64,000 nt of DNA, taken from contig SVBZ01000028.1 of NCBI GenBank assembly GCA_015058575.1, forward strand, positions 1-64,000, in the 5' to 3' direction. The stretch is from Pseudoselenomonas ruminantium (GTDB taxonomy: Bacteria > Bacillota > Negativicutes > Selenomonadales > Selenomonadaceae). A program made the translations under genes and the position numbers. The notes under the pieces are model-generated. The model did no database searches. It had not been told where the DNA came from and saw nothing but the letters and a program-made list of their open reading frames with translations. Shown one piece after another: positions 20,771 to 29,177 of this stretch; positions within the stretch are counted from its first letter, which is position 1; every line of letters begins with the position of its first letter.

Positions 20771-21649
20771 TTACTTCTCCCCTCTATGCAACATCGGATA
20801 GCCCAGTTCCTCACGCTGTTTCAGATAGCACTCAGCGCAGAGACGGGCCAGCTTGCGGACGCGGCCAATGAATGCCGTGCGCTGTGATACGGAGATAGCG
20901 CCGCGTGCATCGAGCAGATTGAACGTATGCGAGCACTTGAGCACGTAGTCATAAGCCGGATGGACATAGCCCTCGGCGATGACGCGGACAGCCTCGGCCT
21001 CGTATTTATCGAAGAGCTCGAACAGGAGCTTCTCATCGGAAAGATCGAAAGCATAAGCCGACTGCTCATACTCGTTCTGATGGAAGACATCGCCATAGGT
21101 GTAGTCATCCGTCCACTGGATGTCATAGACGTTCTCGACACCCTGAATGTACATCGCCAGACGCTCCAAACCATACGTGATCTCCGATGCGACCGGCTTG
21201 ATGTCCTGACTGCCTACCTGCTGGAAATACGTGAACTGCGTGATTTCCATGCCATCGAGCCAGACCTCCCAGCCGAGCCCCCAGGCGCCCAGCGTCGGCG
21301 ACTCCCAGTTATCCTCAACGAAGCGGATATCGTGCTTCTTCGGATCGATGCCGAGACGCTCAAGGCTCTCGAGATAGAGCTCCTGAATGTTATCCGGCGA
21401 CGGCTTCATGATAACCTGGAACTGATGATGCTGGTACAGGCGGTTCGGGTTATCGCCATAGCGGCCATCAGCCGGACGGCGCGACGGCTCGACATAGGCA
21501 ACATGCCACGGCTCCGGGCCGAGCACGCGCAGGAACGTGGACGGGTTCATCGTGCCGGCGCCCTTCTCGACATCATACGGCTCGGCCAGGATGCAGCCCT
21601 GTTCCGACCAGAATTTCTGCAGGGCCAGGATGATTTCCTGAAATTTCAT
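20771..21649 (-). CDS. glyQ: Glycyl-tRNA synthetase alpha subunit
   Basis: Catalytic class II chain of the alpha2-beta2 enzyme, 292 residues from the chosen ATG. The family start [12 protein letters not shown] is followed by the motif-2-like [19 protein letters not shown]. The frame is open 14 codons further up, but the ATG at 21649 has AGGAG eight bases away and gives the normal N-terminus. The T-box leader ends about 40 bases upstream. Confidence 0.97.
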   Translation of the reverse strand: MKFQEIILALQKFWSEQGCILAEPYDVEKGAGTMNPSTFLRVLGPEPWHVAYVEPSRRPADGRYGDNPNRLYQHHQFQVIMKPSPDNIQELYLESLERLGIDPKKHDIRFVEDNWESPTLGAWGLGWEVWLDGMEITQFTYFQQVGSQDIKPVASEITYGLERLAMYIQGVENVYDIQWTDDYTYGDVFHQNEYEQSAYAFDLSDEKLLFELFDKYEAEAVRVIAEGYVHPAYDYVLKCSHTFNLLDARGAISVSQRTAFIGRVRKLARLCAECYLKQREELGYPMLHRGEK

Positions 21650-21689
21650 GGGAACAACTCCTCTTCTAATAAATCTGCTACGGAAACGC

Positions 21690-21899
21690 AAAAAAGTCCC
21701 GCCCCCGTAACGTTATCGTTACAGGGACGAGACCTATCTTTCAAAATCCCGCGGTTCCACCCTGATTGGTTTCCTCAAAGGAAGCCCGCCTCAAAGTATT
21801 GGATTCCGCTCCAAAGTGCCTTTCATCTCATTGACGGCCTTTCACCATCGCCGTCTCGCTAAGGGGAGAGACTACTTCTCTTCTTCATCGCTGCTTACG
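21690..21899 (-). promoter_or_regulatory. Glycine T-box riboswitch of glyQS
   Basis: tRNA-sensing leader on the minus strand. The T-box core AGGGTGGAACCGCGGG is at 21748-21763. It pairs alternatively with the terminator stem at 21696-21732 (CGTAACG-type helix, then a run of T at 21690-21695). Stem I carries the loop-E elements AGTA (21873-21876) and GAAA, followed by GGC at 21818-21820. GGC is a glycine codon, and I read it as the specifier. Uncharged tRNA-Gly should favour antitermination and raise glyQS expression. Confidence 0.93.
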
Positions 21900-21928
21900 A
21901 GTTTAGCAAAATCAAAGACACTTGTCAA
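21900..21928 (-). promoter_or_regulatory. glyQS promoter
   Basis: On the minus strand TTGACA, 17 bases, TAAACT. The -35 box is perfect and the -10 box matches four of six. It lies immediately before the T-box leader and just downstream of the lipoprotein gene stop. Confidence 0.7.
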
Positions 21929-21936
21929 CTCCAGAC

Positions 21937-22563
21937 TCACTTCGTCAGCTTGATGCCCGGAATGATTTTTTCCTCGATCTGTTTGCCGATGCCATCACTT
22001 TTCTCCTTGGGATAAGCCAATGTGACCAGCCACGATTCGTCTGCGTCCTCAAGATAAACCACCTTGAGCACTTCGTCCTCACCGCGCAGCTTGCCGTTTA
22101 CCGTCGTCACGATGGCATTGCGGCCATCGATGGTCATTTGCTTTTCCTGCTGAGAAATGTTTGTCATCTTAGCAGCCTTGGCCAGCGACTGGATATAGCC
22201 CGTGCGCATGGCTTTTCCCATGTCCTCATAGAACTGGTGTGCCTTGGGCTCCTGTGCCGGGCCATAGTTCTGCTCGATGCCCTGGCGGTTAAACGTATTG
22301 GCCGTGAACTCGGCCAGATGGATATCCTCGCCAGTCGGCCGTTCCATGCAGCTCTGGCGTTTCTGGATAGCCACCGCCAGCTGCGGGCTTACTGGCACAT
22401 CCTTCATCGAACCGCTCAGAGAAAATGGCAGCTCCATTGAAAGCTTATATACCTGCCCCTGCACAGACACCTGCTGCAGCGGCTTATCGCCAAAACAGCC
22501 CGTCAGAAATATACACGTCAGCAGCAACATCAACGCTGCCAGCAGTATCTTGTGTTTCTTCAT
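21937..22563 (-). CDS. Lipoprotein of unknown function
   Basis: It has 208 residues. A short basic start (MKKHK), a hydrophobic run and the lipobox LTGC with Cys23 mark it as a lipid-anchored envelope protein. The mature part is soluble and mixed alpha/beta with no motif I recognise. It resembles the general pattern of small stress- or transport-linked lipoproteins, but that is not evidence of function. It follows recO by 29 bases on the same strand and is probably the last gene of the phoH-to-recO transcript. Confidence 0.75.
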   Translation of the reverse strand: MKKHKILLAALMLLLTCIFLTGCFGDKPLQQVSVQGQVYKLSMELPFSLSGSMKDVPVSPQLAVAIQKRQSCMERPTGEDIHLAEFTANTFNRQGIEQNYGPAQEPKAHQFYEDMGKAMRTGYIQSLAKAAKMTNISQQEKQMTIDGRNAIVTTVNGKLRGEDEVLKVVYLEDADESWLVTLAYPKEKSDGIGKQIEEKIIPGIKLTK

Positions 22564-22592
22564 TGCGTTAACCCTTTCATCAAAATGACCGT

Positions 22593-23321
22593 TTACAGCT
22601 GCTGGATAAAGGCCAAGGATTTGAGCGGCCGTCCCAGCAGCGACTGCAGATAGCTTAGCAGCAGCTGCTCCGCCTGTACCAGCAAACGCGCACTTACCTT
22701 GAGCTGCGCAGCCTCTGACCAGTCAAAATTCCGCAAGCTCAGAATGAAGCGCCGCAGCTCAGCAGGAAACGCCACCATGCCGGCTGAGCTGCAATCCTCA
22801 CAGAGCACGCCGCCCGCGGCCTGCTGGAAATACGCATCGCCATTGATTTCCCGGCCACAGTGTACGCAGTGCTCATAATGCAGCTGCATGCCTGTAAACT
22901 CCAGCAGCTGGTAAACTGCCGCCAAGGCCGTCACGCGCGGATTTCGCGTCTCAAAGGCAGACAAGATCAGCAAAAGCTGCGAAAACATCTGTGGTTCGGG
23001 CTGGCCTTCCGGCAGGAACTCACGCAGGAACTCCGCCACGAAACTGCCATACGACATAGCCGTCAAATCCTCGCTGAGTTTGCGGTAATGCTGTTTCAGC
23101 GTACACTGCTTCACCGTATCCACCCGCTGCCCTTCGGCAAGCTGAAGCTCCAGCAGCGAGAACATCTGCATCCCGCCAGCCAGCGGACTGCGCGGCCGCC
23201 GGCAGCCAAAGGCCGCAGCCTTCACCAGCCCGCGCTCGCGCGTGAAGAACGTCATCATCTTGTCGGCTTCGCCCCAGTTCTTCGCCCCGAGCACTACCGC
23301 TTCGGTCTGATAGATCGCCAT
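22593..23321 (-). CDS. recO: DNA repair protein RecO
   Basis: Recombination mediator of 242 residues that helps load RecA on gaps with RecF and RecR. The N-terminal OB fold is recognisable (TEAVVLGAKNWGEADKM, FTRERGLVKAAAFGCRR). The C-terminal zinc site is CVHCGRE...CEDC. The position after era is typical of Firmicutes; here one DUF502 gene is inserted between. It starts one base into the end of the DUF502 gene, so translation is coupled. Confidence 0.95.
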   Translation of the reverse strand: MAIYQTEAVVLGAKNWGEADKMMTFFTRERGLVKAAAFGCRRPRSPLAGGMQMFSLLELQLAEGQRVDTVKQCTLKQHYRKLSEDLTAMSYGSFVAEFLREFLPEGQPEPQMFSQLLLILSAFETRNPRVTALAAVYQLLEFTGMQLHYEHCVHCGREINGDAYFQQAAGGVLCEDCSSAGMVAFPAELRRFILSLRNFDWSEAAQLKVSARLLVQAEQLLLSYLQSLLGRPLKSLAFIQQL

Positions 23322-24001
23322 TATTTCTTTTCCTTCTGCAGCAGCGCGCTGGCCGCTGCCTTTGACAGATTGCCCGGCTCAGCCGCCAGCGGCGCGGACT
23401 GGCGTTTCGGCATGACCGCACCAGCTGTCAGCATATACTGCAAAGCCGATTCGCTGCTGATATCGAGATAGATAACATCGGTCTTGCGCACAAACAAGTT
23501 CGTACCCGAAGTCATGTTGAGACTCCAGGGGACAAAGACGCAGACATAATCATCGCCGAGCTTTTCCTTGAGCATCTCCGGAACATCAGCCATGATAAAC
23601 CCCAGTGCCTGTGACTGATGGAACGGTACCAGCACCACCTGGTCGAACATGTTGTTGGACTCAAACACCGCCGTGGACAAGTGCTTGACACTATTATAGA
23701 TGAATTTGACGACGGGAATCTTCCCGAGCAGTGTTTCCCCGATATGGATCAAGCGGCGGCCTGCCCAATACGACGATGCCCAGCCCGTCACATAGATAAT
23801 CACCAATAGCGTAATAAGCCCCATCCCGGGGAAGTAAAAGGGCAGATGCTTGCCAAGGACTCCCTCCGTAAAATGCAGCGTCTCAGCCACCACAAAGAAC
23901 GTGATAGCCAATGGCACAAGCAGTATCAGTCCATTGATAAAGCGGCGGGAAATGCAGCGGGACCAGCTGCGATTCGGCTTATCGCCCGTACCCCCGCTCA
24001 T
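23321..24001 (-). CDS. DUF502 family membrane protein
   Basis: It has 226 residues with two membrane spans near residues 22-45 and 58-78, followed by a soluble domain with the family pattern [16 protein letters not shown] and GFIMADVP. The C-terminal tail is variable. DUF502 proteins are found in many bacteria and plants; a clear biochemical role is not known to me. Its start overlaps the end of ybeY-era by four bases, and its end overlaps recO by one base, so it is tightly embedded in this operon. Confidence 0.85.
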   Translation of the reverse strand: MSGGTGDKPNRSWSRCISRRFINGLILLVPLAITFFVVAETLHFTEGVLGKHLPFYFPGMGLITLLVIIYVTGWASSYWAGRRLIHIGETLLGKIPVVKFIYNSVKHLSTAVFESNNMFDQVVLVPFHQSQALGFIMADVPEMLKEKLGDDYVCVFVPWSLNMTSGTNLFVRKTDVIYLDISSESALQYMLTAGAVMPKRQSAPLAAEPGNLSKAAASALLQKEKK

Positions 24002-25410
24002 CGTTCATCACCAAAACCGAAGTTGCGCAGGATACCATCGCGGTCACGCCAATCCTTGCGTACCTTGACCCACAAATCGAGGAACACCTTCGAGCCCAGC
24101 AGGTTCTGGATATCCGTGCGCGCCAGGGCACCAATCTCGCGCAGCATTGCGCCCTTGGCTCCGATGATGATGCCCTTCTGCGAATCGCGCTCGACATAGA
24201 TTGTCGCGCGGATATAGACATCATCATTCGGACGCGTCGTCATCTCATCGACATCGACAGCAATCGCATGCGGAATCTCATCACGCGTGAGATGCAGTGC
24301 TTTCTCGCGGATAAGCTCGGCCACGATAAGCCGTTCCGGCTGATCCGTAATCATATCATCGGGATAGTACTGCGGCCCCTCAGGCAGGTATTTCTTGACC
24401 TCTGTAAGCAAACTGTCAAGATTCGTTTCTTCCTTGGCCGAAATCGGCACAACGCCAGCAAAATTATACTTATTGGTATAGTTGGCAATGATAGGCAGAG
24501 CCTGCGACCGCTCAATCAAATCGATCTTGTTGACGACGAGGATAACCGGTTTCTTTGTCGCCTGCAAGCGTTCGAGAATGAACATTTCGCCCGGCCCCAG
24601 CTTCTGCGTGGCATCCACTACAAAGAAAATCGCATCGACTTCCTTGAGCGTGCCCTCGGCTGCCTTTACCATATACTCGCCGAGCTTGTGCTTCGGCTTA
24701 TGGATGCCCGGCGTATCGAGGAATACGATCTGCGCATCAGGCTGCGTCAGGATGCAGAGGATGCGGTTGCGCGTCGTCTGCGGCTTATCGCTCATAATGG
24801 CGATTTTCTCGCCGATCAGTGTATTGACCAGCGTCGATTTGCCGACATTCGGGCGGCCGATAACGGCGATAAACCCTGATTTATGCTTGCCCTTCTTTGC
24901 TGCCGGCTGTTTTACGGCCGCCTTTTCCGGCTCTTTCTCCGCCTTATCCTCGCGCGAGATGCCCAGCTGCCCCATGACATAACGCTGCTCTTCTTCCATC
25001 TCCTCACGGTCCGCATCTTCCATATGGTCATAGCCCAAAAGATGCAGCATACCGTGAACCGTCAGGAAAGCCATCTCGCGGCGCACGCTGTGCCCATAGT
25101 CTGCCGCCTGTTCTTCGGCACGCTCCACCGAAATGATGAGGTCACCCAGCACATCGACTTCGGGTTCGCCTTCGATCTCCGGCTCCTCGCTCTCATTGAG
25201 CGCAAACGACAGGACATCCGTCGGACGGTCAATGCCGCGATACTGTTTGTTGAGCGTATGGATATACGCATTGTTGGTCAGCGTTATGCTGACCTCGCCA
25301 TTCTCCACATCGTAGAGCTTGCCGACCATCTCAGCTGCCGCCTTGACATTATCGATATATTCCTGCGGAAACGTAAGCTCCTCTGGATAATTGCTGATGA
25401 TTACTTCCAT
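23998..25410 (-). CDS. YbeY-Era fusion: rRNA-maturation endonuclease plus ribosome-assembly GTPase
   Basis: One continuous 470-residue frame joins two ribosome-biogenesis proteins that are normally separate. Residues 1-150 are YbeY: the zinc motif [11 protein letters not shown] has H119, H123 and H129. Residues about 151-178 are a charged, Lys/Glu/Ala-rich linker. Residues 179-470 are Era: G1 GRPNVGKS (185-192), G3 DTPG (232-235), G4 NKID (294-297), G5-like ISAKE, and a C-terminal KH domain ([15 protein letters not shown]) that binds the 3' end of 16S rRNA. No stop or internal ribosome site interrupts the join that I can see. It lies between phoH and DUF502-recO, the usual ybeY-era position. 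All catalytic residues are kept in both halves. Confidence 0.95.
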   Translation of the reverse strand: MEVIISNYPEELTFPQEYIDNVKAAAEMVGKLYDVENGEVSITLTNNAYIHTLNKQYRGIDRPTDVLSFALNESEEPEIEGEPEVDVLGDLIISVERAEEQAADYGHSVRREMAFLTVHGMLHLLGYDHMEDADREEMEEEQRYVMGQLGISREDKAEKEPEKAAVKQPAAKKGKHKSGFIAVIGRPNVGKSTLVNTLIGEKIAIMSDKPQTTRNRILCILTQPDAQIVFLDTPGIHKPKHKLGEYMVKAAEGTLKEVDAIFFVVDATQKLGPGEMFILERLQATKKPVILVVNKIDLIERSQALPIIANYTNKYNFAGVVPISAKEETNLDSLLTEVKKYLPEGPQYYPDDMITDQPERLIVAELIREKALHLTRDEIPHAIAVDVDEMTTRPNDDVYIRATIYVERDSQKGIIIGAKGAMLREIGALARTDIQNLLGSKVFLDLWVKVRKDWRDRDGILRNFGFGDER

Positions 25411-25413
25411 TCC

Positions 25414-26424
25414 TTATGCCTTTCCCTGTCTCTCTGCCTCAGCTTTGGCCTTGGCTTTTTTCTTCTTTGCTTCCCAGTCGCCATACGCCTCAACGATGCG
25501 CGTCACGACCTCATGGCGGATAACATCCATCGGCGCCATGCGCACGATGCCGACGCCCTTAACATTCTTCAACACCTCCGCCGCCTCACGCAGGCCCGAG
25601 GTCACGCCGCGTGGCAAATCGACCTGCCCGAGGTCGCCCGTAACGACCATACGGGAGCCAAAGCCCAAGCGCGTCAAGAACATCTTCATCTGCTTATCCG
25701 TCGTGTTCTGCGCCTCATCGAGAATGATGAACGCATCCTCCAGCGTGCGCCCGCGCATATAAGCCAGCGGTGCAATCTCGATAACGCCCTTAGCCATGAG
25801 CTTCTGGTATGCATCCTGCCCTAAGATATCCTGCAGAGCATCGTAAAGCGGCCGCAGATACGGATCGACCTTATCCTGCAGATCGCCGGGCAAAAAGCCC
25901 AGCCGTTCGCCAGCCTCGACAGCCGGGCGCGTCAGGATAATCTTATTGATCTCCTTATTGCGCAGGGCCGCCACCGCCATGACGACTGCCAGATACGTCT
26001 TGCCCGTACCAGCCGGCCCGATGCCAAAGGTAATCGAATTGTGACGGATGGTATCAAGGTAAAGCCGCTGACCGAGCGTCTTGGGTCGCACATGACGGCC
26101 GCGCGACGTCACGAGAATCGTATCGCCAAACAGCGTATGGAGTGCCTCGCCCTTGCCCCCCTTGACGAGCCCGATGCCATAACGCACCTCATGCATCGTA
26201 ATCGTCGTGCCCTGACGGTAGAGATACTGGAGCTCTTCAAGCACCTTGGCCGCCGGCTCCACCATCGCGGCCTCGCCGAGAATCTCGATGCGGTCGCCAC
26301 GGCTTATGAACTGACAGTCAAAATTCTCCCGCATGACCTGCAGGAATTCATCGCGCTCACCCAAAAGCGAATAAGCCTCTTTATGGTCTTGGAAAACAAT
26401 CTGCTTTTCTAATGCCTGCTGCAA
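25414..26424 (-). CDS. phoH: PhoH-family ATPase
   Basis: It has 336 residues with an N-terminal KH-like RNA-binding part (about 1-110) and a C-terminal P-loop NTPase. Motifs are Walker A FGIGPAGTGKTYLAV, Walker B FIILDEAQN, and TGDLGQVDLP. PhoH proteins sit beside ybeY in most bacteria and are linked to RNA metabolism. The start is TTG behind AGGTGA. It precedes ybeY-era by three bases and heads an operon of phoH, ybeY-era, DUF502, recO and the lipoprotein gene. Confidence 0.93.
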   Translation of the reverse strand: MQQALEKQIVFQDHKEAYSLLGERDEFLQVMRENFDCQFISRGDRIEILGEAAMVEPAAKVLEELQYLYRQGTTITMHEVRYGIGLVKGGKGEALHTLFGDTILVTSRGRHVRPKTLGQRLYLDTIRHNSITFGIGPAGTGKTYLAVVMAVAALRNKEINKIILTRPAVEAGERLGFLPGDLQDKVDPYLRPLYDALQDILGQDAYQKLMAKGVIEIAPLAYMRGRTLEDAFIILDEAQNTTDKQMKMFLTRLGFGSRMVVTGDLGQVDLPRGVTSGLREAAEVLKNVKGVGIVRMAPMDVIRHEVVTRIVEAYGDWEAKKKKAKAKAEAERQGKA

Positions 26425-26476
26425 AGAATCTGTTCACCTGCTTCTCTCTTATCGAATAAACAATAAATACAGTCCC

Positions 26477-26505
26477 ATTGTACCACATATCCAGCCCGCA
26501 ACCAA
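26477..26505 (-). promoter_or_regulatory. Probable phoH operon promoter
   Basis: On the minus strand TTGGTT, 17 bases, TACAAT, about 50 bases upstream of the phoH start. The -10 box is good and the -35 box is weak. Confidence 0.5.
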
Positions 26506-26566
26506 AATACTTCCCAAAGAAAAAAGCCTGCACCTCCGACTTCGTTTACCTATATATCCATGTAAG

Positions 26567-26602
26567 TTGACTGTTAACTGTAAAAGCTATAAAATGTTAA
26601 CG
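26567..26602 (+). promoter_or_regulatory. bioB promoter with BirA-type operator
   Basis: TTGACT (26567-26572), 17 bases, TAAAAT (26590-26595). Two GTTAAC half-sites lie at 26573-26578 and 26596-26601, directly after the -35 and -10 boxes. The spacing and GTTAAC core fit the two half-sites of biotin operators bound by BirA, so high biotin should repress bioB. Confidence 0.7.
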
Positions 26603-26645
26603 ACGGATTTTATCCTCACAAAATAATGAAGCGAGGCTGACTGCT

Positions 26646-27647
26646 ATGAAAATCACGAACATCCAATTGCTTACCGATAAAATCATCGCGGGACTGCGCC
26701 TAAAACGCAGCGATGACCTTTCGTATCTTCTGACAGCGCCGCTAAAGGAGCTGCAGGAAGGGGCACGCCGGCTGCAGGATCACTTCTGCGGCAATCACAT
26801 CGATTTCTGCACCATCATCAACGGCCGCAGCGGCCGCTGTGGCGAAAACTGCAAGTATTGCGCCCAGGCAGCCTGCCATCATACCGGCATCGACGAATAT
26901 CCCTTCCTGCCCAAGGAAGAAATCATCCAAAACGCCAAGGCCAATCAAGACGCTGGTGCCAACCGCTTTGCCATCGTTACGTCGGGACGTGCTCTTGCCG
27001 GAGCAGACTTCGACAAGGCCATCGATACGTACAAGGCCATGCACGACAAACTCACCATCGGCCTCTGCGCCTCCCATGGCCTGCTGACCCGCGAGCAGTT
27101 CAAGCGGCTGCGCGCTGCCGGTGTCACAAGCTATCATCATAACATCGAGACCAGCCGCCGTTTCTTCCCGCAAATCTGCACCTCACATACGTATCAAGAC
27201 CGCATCGATACCATCAAGATTGCTCAGGAAGAAGGCTTCTGTGTCTGCTCGGGCGGCATCATCGGCATGGGCGAGACCTGGGAAGACCGCCTCGATATGG
27301 CTATCAGCCTGGCTGAGCTCGGCATCGAATCCATTCCCATCAACGCGCTGATGGCAATTCCAGGCACAGGACTTGCCAACCGGCCTGCCCTGCCTGCTGA
27401 AGATATCCTGCGCACCATTGCGATTTTCCGCTTCATCAATCCAGCAGCCAATATCCGTCTGGCGGCCGGCCGCAAGCTGCTGCCCCAAAACGGTGCGACC
27501 GCCTTCCGCGCCGGCGCCTCGGCTTCGATTACCGGCAACATGCTGACGACTTCCGGCACGACCATCAAGGAAGACATGGCCTTGCTGCGCACACTTGGCC
27601 TTACGAACCAAAACACAACCTGCACCGCCAGCTGCGGTACGCACTGA
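26646..27647 (+). CDS. bioB: Biotin synthase
   Basis: Radical-SAM enzyme that inserts sulfur into dethiobiotin, 333 residues. The SAM-cluster motif is C65, C69, C72 (CGENCKYCAQ), and the auxiliary cluster residues are kept (cysteine in TIGLCASHG and CVCSGG). The C-terminal TASCGTH looks like a normal end. It stands alone: no bioA, bioD or bioF is adjacent, so precursors come from elsewhere or are taken up. It is controlled by a probable BirA operator. Confidence 0.95.
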   Translation: MKITNIQLLTDKIIAGLRLKRSDDLSYLLTAPLKELQEGARRLQDHFCGNHIDFCTIINGRSGRCGENCKYCAQAACHHTGIDEYPFLPKEEIIQNAKANQDAGANRFAIVTSGRALAGADFDKAIDTYKAMHDKLTIGLCASHGLLTREQFKRLRAAGVTSYHHNIETSRRFFPQICTSHTYQDRIDTIKIAQEEGFCVCSGGIIGMGETWEDRLDMAISLAELGIESIPINALMAIPGTGLANRPALPAEDILRTIAIFRFINPAANIRLAAGRKLLPQNGATAFRAGASASITGNMLTTSGTTIKEDMALLRTLGLTNQNTTCTASCGTH

Positions 27648-27654
27648 TTTATAA

Positions 27655-27708
27655 AAATAAACAGCAAGGTGGATTGCCTTATCGAACCATCCACCTTGCT
27701 GTTTATTT
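27655..27708. terminator. Bidirectional terminator after bioB
   Basis: A 20-bp perfect stem (27655-27674 with 27689-27708; core ACAGCAAGGTGGAT) has a 14-base loop, flanked by A-rich and T-rich runs. It ends bioB and also the DUF2156 gene, whose stop codon lies inside the stem. Confidence 0.88.
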
Positions 27709-28611
27709 TATGCGTTTGGCATTGAATTTTTCAATCATCTTCTCAGGCTTGTAAGATTCCTTAGCCTTGCGCAGGCCCTCATGGCCCATATCTTCCTCGC
27801 GGTTCACATAGGTCATGCCCTGCCAGCAATGTTCGATGAACCCTTGATTGATGGCCGGATAGGCGCCACGGATATCCGGATCGGCTTTCTCCACATGCAC
27901 GACCACGGTATCGGTGTTCAGCTGCTCGCCGAAGGTGAACGCAATGATGCGCCCATCAAGGCGGATAGCTCCGCCCTTGAGCCCGAAGTACTCAAAATCC
28001 GCAAACACCTCACGGATAGCCTGGCTTTCCCAGCCGATAAACGGATCATCGGGTTCATCCTGGATGCGCAGGTCATACCAGCGCTGCAGCTCATCCAGGC
28101 AAGCCGGCAGGATTTCCTGCGTCATCGGCAGATACTCCGCCTGCGGATATAGCTTGCGAAAAGCATTCAAATGGTTTTTCTTGGAATGAAGCTTGCGCCC
28201 GGACAGGGTGATGAGCTTTTCCGCCAAGTAGACGTAATCGTAATTGTCACGATCTGCCTCAACGGAAAAAGCAGCCCCTTCATATCGCTCCAGCACAGCC
28301 GCATAGCTTTTTTCCATACCAGTCATGAAGAACGGCCTGTCCTGCGCCTCAAAGTAGGCCAGGAATTTTGCCGTAGCCTCCTGCATCTTCTCCTCGGGGC
28401 CATAGGGCTGCAAAGCCATCAGCTGTCCATTCCATTCAGCAGTCATATAGAGGACACCGTCCTCTTCGCACCACTTGATATGATATGGCTTGCGCCACAT
28501 GAACAGATTCGTAAAATTGAAATGGGAATTTTCATAATAACGACTTTTAAAATACCGGTCAAGCAATGGCTTGTCGGCCTTCGTCAACGCACGGAATTCT
28601 ATGATAATCAT
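27703..28611 (-). CDS. DUF2156 (phosphatidylglycerol lysyltransferase-like) protein
   Basis: A 302-residue cytosolic protein with two GNAT-like lobes of the DUF2156 type. It has the pattern FNFTNLFMWR near the start, then LHSKKNHLNAFRK and VNREEDMGHEGLRKAKESY near the end. The related MprF C-terminal domain transfers amino acids to lipids, but this stand-alone form lacks membrane spans and its acceptor is unknown. The annotated ATG touches its AGGAGG with no spacer, which is unusual. An alternative start a few codons downstream would be non-AUG. It ends in the bidirectional terminator shared with bioB. Confidence 0.8.
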   Translation of the reverse strand: MIIIEFRALTKADKPLLDRYFKSRYYENSHFNFTNLFMWRKPYHIKWCEEDGVLYMTAEWNGQLMALQPYGPEEKMQEATAKFLAYFEAQDRPFFMTGMEKSYAAVLERYEGAAFSVEADRDNYDYVYLAEKLITLSGRKLHSKKNHLNAFRKLYPQAEYLPMTQEILPACLDELQRWYDLRIQDEPDDPFIGWESQAIREVFADFEYFGLKGGAIRLDGRIIAFTFGEQLNTDTVVVHVEKADPDIRGAYPAINQGFIEHCWQGMTYVNREEDMGHEGLRKAKESYKPEKMIEKFNAKRIK

Positions 28612-28686
28612 CCTCCTGATGACACACTTTCGTTACTGTGTACCCTCTCATGATAACAAATCTGTCAAGTACCGGCTGTGACTGAC

Positions 28687-29070
28687 TCACTGAAGCTTCA
28701 TCATTTGACGAGCACTTTCCGCCTGCTGCGCCACCTCAGCTACATCAGCACCGCCATTGGCAGCTATTGCCGCCAGAACAGCTCCCTCGACCAGCGGACA
28801 GTCGACCAGCTTTACCATATCATCCTTGAGATTCTCCTGCACCAGTTCAGCCGTCATGACAGCACTGCCCATATCCATGAGGATTACAGCACCATCATGA
28901 CCACAAACTTCCTCGACAGCCAGCGTGATTTTCTCATAGCTTGTCCCGAGCATGCCATCATCCAGTCCGCCAGCTGCGGCAATCTGCGCATCACGCGCCA
29001 TCATTTCCGCCAGCTCTTTCACGCCCTCGGCCAGCTTCTGGCTATGTGATACGATTACAATCCCTACCAA
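28687..29070 (-). CDS. dhaM: DhaM-like PTS phosphotransfer protein
   Basis: A 127-residue EIIA-like domain of the dihydroxyacetone kinase phosphotransfer subunit. The phosphorylated histidine is H9 (IVIVSHSQKLAEG), and the family pattern follows: AGGLDDGMLGTS and VILMDMGSAVMTAE. DhaM normally passes phosphate to DhaL-ADP, but no dhaK or dhaL lies in this window. It starts with TTG behind AAGGGAAGG. The gene follows purL but has its own probable promoter (TTGCAA, 16 bases, TACAAT at 29142-29169, minus strand) with a hairpin in the leader. Confidence 0.85.
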   Translation of the reverse strand: MVGIVIVSHSQKLAEGVKELAEMMARDAQIAAAGGLDDGMLGTSYEKITLAVEEVCGHDGAVILMDMGSAVMTAELVQENLKDDMVKLVDCPLVEGAVLAAIAANGGADVAEVAQQAESARQMMKLQ

Positions 29071-29100
29071 CGCCTTCCCTTCTCTCCTGCTTTATTTGAA

Positions 29101-29126
29101 AATGCGGCCAGATGTCTGACCGCATT
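29101..29126 (-). terminator. Hairpin between purL and dhaM
   Basis: The minus strand folds as AATGCGG..AGA / TCT..CCGCATT followed by TTTTCAAAT. It can end purL transcripts. A likely dhaM promoter lies upstream of it, so the same hairpin would sit in the dhaM leader and could act as an attenuator. Confidence 0.55.
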
Positions 29127-29177
29127 CCATCAATGTATCCTATTGTACCATAATTTCCTGCAATTGCAACAAATGTC

